From the NCBI GenBank assembly GCA_026913215.1, contig JAPTYK010000001.1, forward strand, positions 1,426,001 to 1,490,000: DNA of 64,000 bases, read 5' to 3'. Source of the DNA: Streptomyces diastatochromogenes (GTDB lineage Bacteria; Actinomycetota; Actinomycetes; Streptomycetales; Streptomycetaceae). Both the position numbers and the translations under genes were made by a program. The notes under the pieces were generated by a model. The model was not told the DNA's origin and did not search any database. It saw only the letters and a program-made list of their open reading frames with translations. Numbering within the stretch: position 1 is the stretch's first letter; each line of letters starts with the position of its first letter. Shown here piece by piece: positions 58,611 to 64,000 of the stretch.

Positions 58611-59536
58611 GTGCGACGCAGATCCAAGGGCCCCTCTTCGCCCCTCCCCAGCACAACGGGATCGATCCCGTGCGGGTGCGGCTGCCGGAGGACCCCGAGG
58701 GGGACTGGGCGACCGTCGGCGCGTATCTGCTCGGCCGGTACGGGGACGCGGTCGGCGCCGGGCGGGTCGAGGAGATGCTGCGCGGCGGGCGTTTCGTGGG
58801 GACGGACGGTCCCGTGGGCGGGGACGAGCCGTACACCGCCGGGCGGTACCTCTGGTTCCACCGGGACTTTCCCGCCGAGACTCCGGTGCCCTTCGGGATC
58901 GGGATCGTGCACCGCGACGAGCGGATCGTGGTCGTGGACAAGCCGCACTTCCTCGCCACGATGCCCCGGGGGCGGCACGTGACGGAGACCGCGCTCGCCC
59001 GGCTCCGGCGCGACCTGGGGCTTCCGCGTCTCCAGCCCGCGCACCGGCTCGACCGGCTGACGGCGGGGCTCGTGCTGTTCGTCGTGCGGGAGGAGGACCG
59101 GGGGGCGTACCAGACGCTGTTCCGGGACCGGGCCGTGCGCAAGGAGTACGAGGCGGTGGCGGCGTACGACCCGGCGGTGGAGCTGCCGGTGACCGTGCGG
59201 AGCCGGATCGAGAAGGAGCGCGGGGTGATGGCCGCCCGGGAGGTGCCGGGCGAGCCGAACGCCGAGAGCCGGATCGAGCTCCTCGGACACGCGGGAGGGC
59301 TCGGGCGGTACCGGCTGGCGCCGGTGACCGGGCGGACCCATCAGCTGCGGGTGCACATGAACCGGCTGGGGCTGCCGATCCTCGACGATCCGGTCTATCC
59401 GGTGGTCCGCGAGGACGGGCCGGAGGACTTCTCGCGTCCGCTGCGACTGCTCGCGCGGACGCTGGAGTTCACCGACCCGTTCACGGGCGTGGCCAGGAGG
59501 TTCGAGAGCCGGCTGCGGCTCAGTGGCCCCGGGTGA
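58611..59536 (+). CDS. RluA-family RNA pseudouridine synthase (5' frame break)
   Basis: About 308 aa. The catalytic motif is HRLDRLTAGLVLFV with the essential Asp. Other family motifs are IVHRDERIVVVDKPHFLATM and PVTGRTHQLRVHMNRLGLPI. The target RNA position is not clear. One base is missing near 58632, seven codons from the proposed GTG start at 58611, chosen because the repaired N-terminus then matches family members (GIDPVRVRLPEDPEGDW). It overlaps the convergent MBL gene by 17 bp. Confidence 0.9.
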
Positions 59537-60149
59537 TCCACTCCTGGAGGTGCGGGGCCTCCGCGCCGATGGTGGTGGGGTCGCCGTGGCCGGTGCGGAC
59601 GACCGTCTCCGGGGGCAGGCTCAGGAGCTTCTCGCGGATCGAGTCGACGATCGTCGGGAAGTCCGAGTAGGACCGGCCGGTGGCGCCGGGGCCGCCCTGG
59701 AAGAGGGTGTCGCCGGTGAAGACGGTGCCCAGGTCGGGGGCGTGCAGACAGACCGCGCCGGGGGCGTGGCCCGGGGTGTGGAGGACCGTGAGGTCCGTGC
59801 CGGCGATGGTGAGGACCTGGCCGTCGGCGAGTTCGCCGTCGGGGCTGTGGTCGGGGTGGGTGAGCTTCCACAGCGGCTGGTCGGCCGGGTGGAGCAGGAT
59901 CCGGGCGCCGGTGGCGGCCGCGAGGGCCGGGGCGGCGTCGATGTGGTCGTCGTGGGCGTGGGTGCAGACGATGGCGCGCAGGGCGCGGCCGTCGAGCGCG
60001 GCGAGGATCGCCTCAGCGTCGTGGGCGGCGTCGATGACGATGGCCTCTTCGTCGTCGCCGACGATCCAGACGTTGTTGTCGACGTCCCAGGTGCCGCCGT
60101 CGAGGCTGAAGGTGCCGGAGGTGACGAGGTGGTCGATGCGGGCGGCCAT
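59520..60149 (-). CDS. MBL-fold hydrolase, probable S-formylmycothiol/mycothiol thioesterase
   Basis: A 209-aa glyoxalase II-like metallo-beta-lactamase. Zinc motif THAHDDHID supplies His and Asp ligands; further ligands are in LHTPGHAPGAV and FTGDTLF, and the final RTGHGDPTTI. It overlaps the end of mscR by ATGA, so the two are made together. Since MscR oxidises S-hydroxymethylmycothiol to S-formylmycothiol, this enzyme may hydrolyse the product to formate and mycothiol. That step is an inference from context and fold. The frame is intact. Confidence 0.9.
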   Translation of the reverse strand: MAARIDHLVTSGTFSLDGGTWDVDNNVWIVGDDEEAIVIDAAHDAEAILAALDGRALRAIVCTHAHDDHIDAAPALAAATGARILLHPADQPLWKLTHPDHSPDGELADGQVLTIAGTDLTVLHTPGHAPGAVCLHAPDLGTVFTGDTLFQGGPGATGRSYSDFPTIVDSIREKLLSLPPETVVRTGHGDPTTIGAEAPHLQEWITRGH

Positions 60150-61233
60150 CAGAGGACCACCACCGAGCGCAGGACGTCGCCCTCGTGCATGCGGGCGAAG
60201 GCCTTCTCGACGTCGCCGAGGCCGATGGTCTCGGTGACGAAGGCGGCGAGGTCGATGCGGCCCTGCTGGTGCAGGTCGATGAGCATCGGGAAGTCGCGGG
60301 ACGGCAGGCAGTCGCCGTACCAGGAGGACTTGAGCGAGCCGCCGCGGCCGAAGACGTCGAGGAGCGGGAGTTCGAGCTTCATCTCGGGGCTGGGGACGCC
60401 GACGAGGACGACGGTGCCGGCGAGATCGCGGGCGTAGAAGGCCTGCTCGTACGTCTCGGGGCGGCCGACGGCCTCGATGACGACGTCGGCGCCGAAGCCG
60501 CCGGTGAGCTCGCGGATCGCCTCGACGGCGTCGGTGGCGCGGGAGTTGACGGTGTGGTGGCGCCCATCTCCTTCGCCTTGGCCAGCTTCCGGTCGTCGAT
60601 GTCGACGGCGATGATCTTCGCGGCTCCGGCGAGGCGGGAGCCGACGACGGCCGCGTCGCCGACGCCGCCGCAGCCGATGACGGCGACGGTGTCGCCGCGG
60701 CCGACGTTCCCGGTGTTGATGGCGGCGCCGATGCCGGCCATCACGCCGCAGCCGAGGAGGCCCGCGACCTCGGGGGCGACGGCCGGGTCGACCTTGGTGC
60801 ACTGGCCGGAGGCGACGAGGGTCTTCTCGGCGAAGGCGCCGATGCCGAGGGCCGGGGAGAGCTCCGTGCCGTCGAGGAGGGTCATCCTCTGCTTGGCGTT
60901 GTGGGTGGCGAAGCAGTACCAGGGGCGGCCGCGGGTACAGGCGCGGCAGGTGCCGCAGACGGCGCGCCAGTTGAGGATCACGAAGTCGCCGGGGGCGACG
61001 TCGGTGACGCCCTCGCCGACGGACTCGACGATTCCGGCGGCCTCGTGGCCGAGCAGGAAGGGGAACTCGTCGTTGATCGCGCCCTGCTTGTAGTGCAGGT
61101 CGGTGTGGCAGACGCCGCAGGCCTGGATCTTCACGACGGCCTCGCCGGGGCCGGGGTCGGGGATGACGATCGTCTCGACCCGTACCGGCTCGTTCTTGCC
61201 GGGGGCGATGACCCCCTGGACGTGCTGCGGCAT
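60149..61233 (-). CDS. mscR: S-(hydroxymethyl)mycothiol dehydrogenase MscR (frame break)
   Basis: A zinc-dependent class III alcohol dehydrogenase family enzyme for mycothiol-dependent formaldehyde oxidation and S-nitrosomycothiol reduction. Catalytic zinc ligands are in [14 protein letters not shown] and LLGHEAAG. The structural zinc set is in [19 protein letters not shown]. The NAD fold is [20 protein letters not shown]. One base is missing near 60560, within the Rossmann domain. Repaired length is 361 aa. The ATG is at 61233. Confidence 0.94.
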
Positions 61234-61303
61234 CGCGAACTTCCTTTTCTCCGACCGGATCTTGTAAGGCTCCTGCGTACCACTATCTCCTGACAAAAGG
61301 CGA

Positions 61304-61332
61304 GTCCCCCGCAGGCCGTGCCTGCGGGGGAC
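61304..61332 (-). terminator. Terminator after the amino-acid permease gene
   Basis: Perfect 12-bp arms 61304-61315 and 61321-61332 with loop CCGTG, 24 bp beyond the permease stop. Confidence 0.85.
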
Positions 61333-61356
61333 CCTCCGTCTCCCGTGGGGGGAGTC

Positions 61357-62817
61357 TCAGCCCTGTCGTGCCTCGGCGGTCGCGCGGACCCGGCGGCGGA
61401 CCAGGAACCAGCCGCCGGTGAGCGCGGCCGCGATGAGCGGCAGACAGTTCACGGTGGTGCGGCTGATGCCGCCGTCCATCCACATGAGGACGAGGACGGC
61501 CGCGAGGAAGCCGAGGGTGACGATCTGGGTGTACGGGGCCCAGGGCAGCTGGTAGCCGGGGCGGGTGACCTCGCCCCGCTTGGCGCCGCGCACGAAGAGC
61601 AGCGAGCAGACCATGATCATGGCCCAGGTGCCGATGATGCCGAGGGAGGCGAAGTTGAGGACCAGCTCGAAGGCCTCGCCGGGCATGACGTAGTTGAGGA
61701 GGACGCCGGCGACGCCGAAGCCGGCGGTGAGCAGGATGCCGCCGTAGGGGACGCCGCCCTTGTTCATGACGCCGGTGAACTTGGGCGCGGAGCCGGAGAG
61801 CGACATGGAGCGCAGGATGCGGCCGGTGGAGTAGAGGCCCGAGTTGAGGCTGGAGAGGGCGGCGGTGAGGACGACGAGGTTCATCACGCCGGCGGCGCCG
61901 GGGATGCCCAGCTTGTCGAAGACGGTGACGAAGGGGCTCTGGTCGCCGGAGTAGGCGGTGTACGGGAGGATCAGCGCGAGCAGGACGACGGAGCCGACGT
62001 AGAAGAGGCCCACGCGCCACATGATCGAGTTGATCGCCCTCGGCATGATCTTCTCGGGGTTCTCGGTCTCGCCGGCGGCGACGCCGCAGAGCTCGACGGA
62101 GGCGTAGGCGAAGACGACGCCCTGGATGAGGAGCAGCATCGGCATCATGCCGTGGGGGAAGATGCCGCCGTTGTCGGTGATGTTGGCGAGGCCGGGGGTG
62201 TGACCGCCGACCTCGTGCCGGGTGACGACGAGGAAGATGCCGACGAGCATGAAGGCGACCAGGGCGGCGACCTTGATGATCGCGAACCAGAACTCCATCT
62301 CGCCGAAGTACTTCACGGAGATGAGGTTTGCGGTGAGGACGACCGCGAGGGCGATCAGGGCGAGGATCCACTGCGGGACGTCGCTGAACATGGCCCAGAA
62401 GTGGGCGTAGGTGGCGGCCGCGGTGATGTCGGCGACGGCGGTGGTCGACCAGTTGAGGAAGTACAGCCAGCCGGCCGTGTAGGCGCCCTTCTCGCCCATG
62501 AACTCGCGGGCGTAGGAGACGAAGGCGCCGGAGGAGGGGCGGTAGAGCACCAGCTCGCCGAGGGCCCGCACGACGAAGAAGGCGAAGACGCCGCAGACGG
62601 CGTACGCGATGAAGAGGGACGGGCCCGCCTGGGACATGCGGCCGCCGGCGCCGAGGAAGAGGCCGGTGCCGATGGCGCCGCCGATGGCGATCATGTTGAT
62701 GTGCCGGGACTTGAGGTCCTTGCGGTAGCCGGCGTCGCCTGCGTCGACGTGGGGGGAGGCGGCCGGGTTCGCCGGTGCGGCGGACAGCGGCTCGGCCGCG
62801 GTGACGCGGTCAGTCAT
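61357..62817 (-). CDS. APC-family amino acid permease (AnsP-like)
   Basis: A 486-aa transporter with about twelve membrane spans. The family signature near the N-terminus is KSRHINMIAIGGAIGTGLFL, followed by GRMSQAGPSLFIAYAVCGVF and the long GELVLYRPSSGAFVSYAREF. The closest relatives from memory are L-asparagine and GABA/D-serine-type permeases, and mycobacterial ansP1 occupies a comparable position. Substrate assignment is therefore tentative. The ATG is at 62817. The frame is intact. Confidence 0.88.
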   Translation of the reverse strand: MTDRVTAAEPLSAAPANPAASPHVDAGDAGYRKDLKSRHINMIAIGGAIGTGLFLGAGGRMSQAGPSLFIAYAVCGVFAFFVVRALGELVLYRPSSGAFVSYAREFMGEKGAYTAGWLYFLNWSTTAVADITAAATYAHFWAMFSDVPQWILALIALAVVLTANLISVKYFGEMEFWFAIIKVAALVAFMLVGIFLVVTRHEVGGHTPGLANITDNGGIFPHGMMPMLLLIQGVVFAYASVELCGVAAGETENPEKIMPRAINSIMWRVGLFYVGSVVLLALILPYTAYSGDQSPFVTVFDKLGIPGAAGVMNLVVLTAALSSLNSGLYSTGRILRSMSLSGSAPKFTGVMNKGGVPYGGILLTAGFGVAGVLLNYVMPGEAFELVLNFASLGIIGTWAMIMVCSLLFVRGAKRGEVTRPGYQLPWAPYTQIVTLGFLAAVLVLMWMDGGISRTTVNCLPLIAAALTGGWFLVRRRVRATAEARQG

Positions 62818-63010
62818 GGAGTTGTTCGCCTTCGTGAGGTGGGTGGTGCGGTACCCGGCCGCGCCCGAACGGGGGGTGTCCCCGGCGCGGCCAGCGCACA
62901 TCCTCACGGCAACGGCGCCCGACTGACTGTGACGCATGTCACTGAACACCCTTATTTGAGCTAGTTCAGAGGTTACGGCCGGGTAAACGGCCGGGTGACA
63001 GACAGGTGAA

Positions 63011-63711
63011 CTACGGGGCGAGGACGTCCAGCTCCTGGAGGGCGCCGACCGCGATCTGGCGGGTGAGTTCCTCGGCGCGGACCGCGTCCCGTTCCCGTAC
63101 GGCCTCGGCGACCTGGACGTGGAGGGTGACGGCGGCCGGGTCGGGGTCCTCGAACATCACGTGGTGGTGGGTGCGGCCGGTGAGGACCTCGGCGACGACG
63201 TCCCCGAGGCGGGCGAACATCTCGTTCCCGGAGGCGTTGAGCACGACCCGGTGGAAGGCGATGTCGTGGACGAGGTACTCCTCCAGGCGCCGGCCGCGCG
63301 AGGTGGCGACCATGCCGAGGGCCTGCTCGGTGAGCTCGCGGCACTGCTCGGGGTGGCGTTCAGCGCGGCCAGGCCGGCGGCGACGGGCTCGACGGCCGAG
63401 CGGAGCACGGTGAGCGAGCGGAGCTGGCGGGGCCGGTCGGCACCGGCGAGCCGCCAGCGGATGACCTGGGGGTCGTACACGTTCCAACTGGCCGTGGGGA
63501 GCACGGTCACGCCGACGCGGCGGCGGGACTCGACGAGGTACATGGACTCCAGGACCCGGACGACCTCGCGGACGACGGTCCGGGAGACGTCGAAGCGCTG
63601 GGCCAGCTCGTCGGTGCGCAGGACGGTGCCCGGCGGGTACTCCCCGGCGGTGATCGCGAGGCCCAGGGTGGCCAGGACGTGTGAGTGGAGCCCCTGGGCC
63701 GGTGTCGTCAT
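63011..63711 (-). CDS. GntR/FCD-family regulator, probably of gluconate use (frame break)
   Basis: About 233 aa. The winged helix is GLAITAGEYPPGTVLRTDEL to FDVSRTVVREVVRVLESMYL. The FCD effector domain shows metal-binding residues in EEYLVHDIAFHRVVLNASGN and RTHHHVMFEDPD. One base is missing near 63357. It diverges from gntK, with a perfect inverted repeat in the gap, so it is most likely the gluconate-responsive repressor of that gene. Confidence 0.87.
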
Positions 63712-63757
63712 GCCGATCAGCCTATGCGCGCGGGCCCGCGTGATCACACTCGGGAAT

Positions 63758-63774
63758 TAAAAGTACGACTTTTA
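63758..63774. promoter_or_regulatory. Perfect inverted repeat, candidate GntR operator
   Basis: TAAAAGTACGACTTTTA has 7-bp perfect arms with a 3-bp centre. It is the most AT-rich spot in the divergent gap between regulator and gntK. A second small palindrome, ACCCAATGGGT, lies at 63800-63810. Confidence 0.68.
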
Positions 63775-63868
63775 TGTCACAGTCTCTTGAATACGTCGTA
63801 CCCAATGGGTTTCATGAGCGCGACGGATTCACCGAATCGATGTCGAAGAAGACAGCGAGGCACCCCCC

Positions 63869-64000
63869 ATGAGCACCACCCCCTCACCGCTCCCCCGGTC
63901 GTCGTCGTGATGGGCGTCGCCGGGACCGGCAAGACCACCGTCGGTCCGCTGGTCGCGGAGGCGCTCGGCCTGCCGTACGCCGAGGGCGACGACTTCCACC
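63869..64000 (+). CDS. gntK: Gluconokinase GntK, 5' part (runs off the window)
   Basis: Only the N-terminus is in the window. After a short leader, the P-loop VVVVMGVAGTGKTTVGPLVA and the substrate-side EGDDFH motif identify a thermosensitive-type gluconokinase, which phosphorylates gluconate to 6-phosphogluconate. One base appears to be missing near 63894, since the ATG at 63869 otherwise meets a stop after 13 codons. GAGG precedes the ATG. Presumably followed by a gluconate permease outside the window. Confidence 0.85.

Overview
The window is chromosomal DNA from a streptomycete (genus Streptomyces or a very close relative). The evidence is very high GC content, heavy GTG start use, a complete Pup-proteasome locus, mycothiol genes (mshC and mscR), the gyl glycerol operon with its IclR-type regulator, and a long plus a short chaplin gene. 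Chaplins are essentially restricted to streptomycetes. From memory, the gene order follows the S. coelicolor SCO1630s-SCO1670s region. In outline it also follows the M. tuberculosis helY-tatCA-pafBC-pafA ... prcAB-pup-dop ... mpa ... trmI ... metH ... mshC region.

Layout. 0.3-15.4 kb, mostly minus strand: HelY-type helicase, tatC, tatA, two small proteins, pafC, pafB, two FKBP isomerases, pafA, an MFS exporter with a divergent LacI-type regulator, then prcA, prcB, an endonuclease VII-like HNH gene and pup. 15.4-24 kb: dop, arc, a ferredoxin, a secreted protein, trmI, an M50 protease, a RecB-like nuclease and an orphan response regulator. 24-32 kb: two peptide-type solute-binding lipoproteins, a HAD phosphatase and metH. 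32-37.4 kb: gylR-glpF-glpK-glpD. 37-48.6 kb: luciferase-like oxidoreductase, PAC2 protein, Tat-exported beta-propeller, GH31 glycosidase, mshC, an uncharacterised kinase/DUF3090/phosphatase trio and CorA. 48.6-54.6 kb: ferritin-like protein, oxidoreductases and a degenerate RecD2-like protein, followed by a 32-bp tandem repeat array. 54.6-58.2 kb: small proteins, both chaplins and an M20 peptidase. 58.4-64 kb: tRNA-Leu(GAG), RluA-type synthase, the mycothiol formaldehyde pair (mscR and an MBL hydrolase), amino-acid permease, a GntR/FCD regulator and the start of gntK.

Themes. Protein tagging and degradation (Pup, Dop, PafA, ARC, 20S subunits, PafBC) dominates the first third. Mycothiol metabolism recurs twice. 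The Tat export genes sit in the same window as a probable Tat substrate. Glycerol uptake and oxidation form a textbook operon, with two matching candidate operators.

Data quality. About half of the long genes are broken by single-base indels, nearly always in short G/C runs, although their protein sequence continues intact in another frame. They include housekeeping genes such as mshC, metH and glpD. This pattern fits uncorrected long-read sequence better than real pseudogenes, so such genes are annotated as full-length CDS spans with the break positions noted. No insertion sequence, integrase, prophage or CRISPR array was seen.
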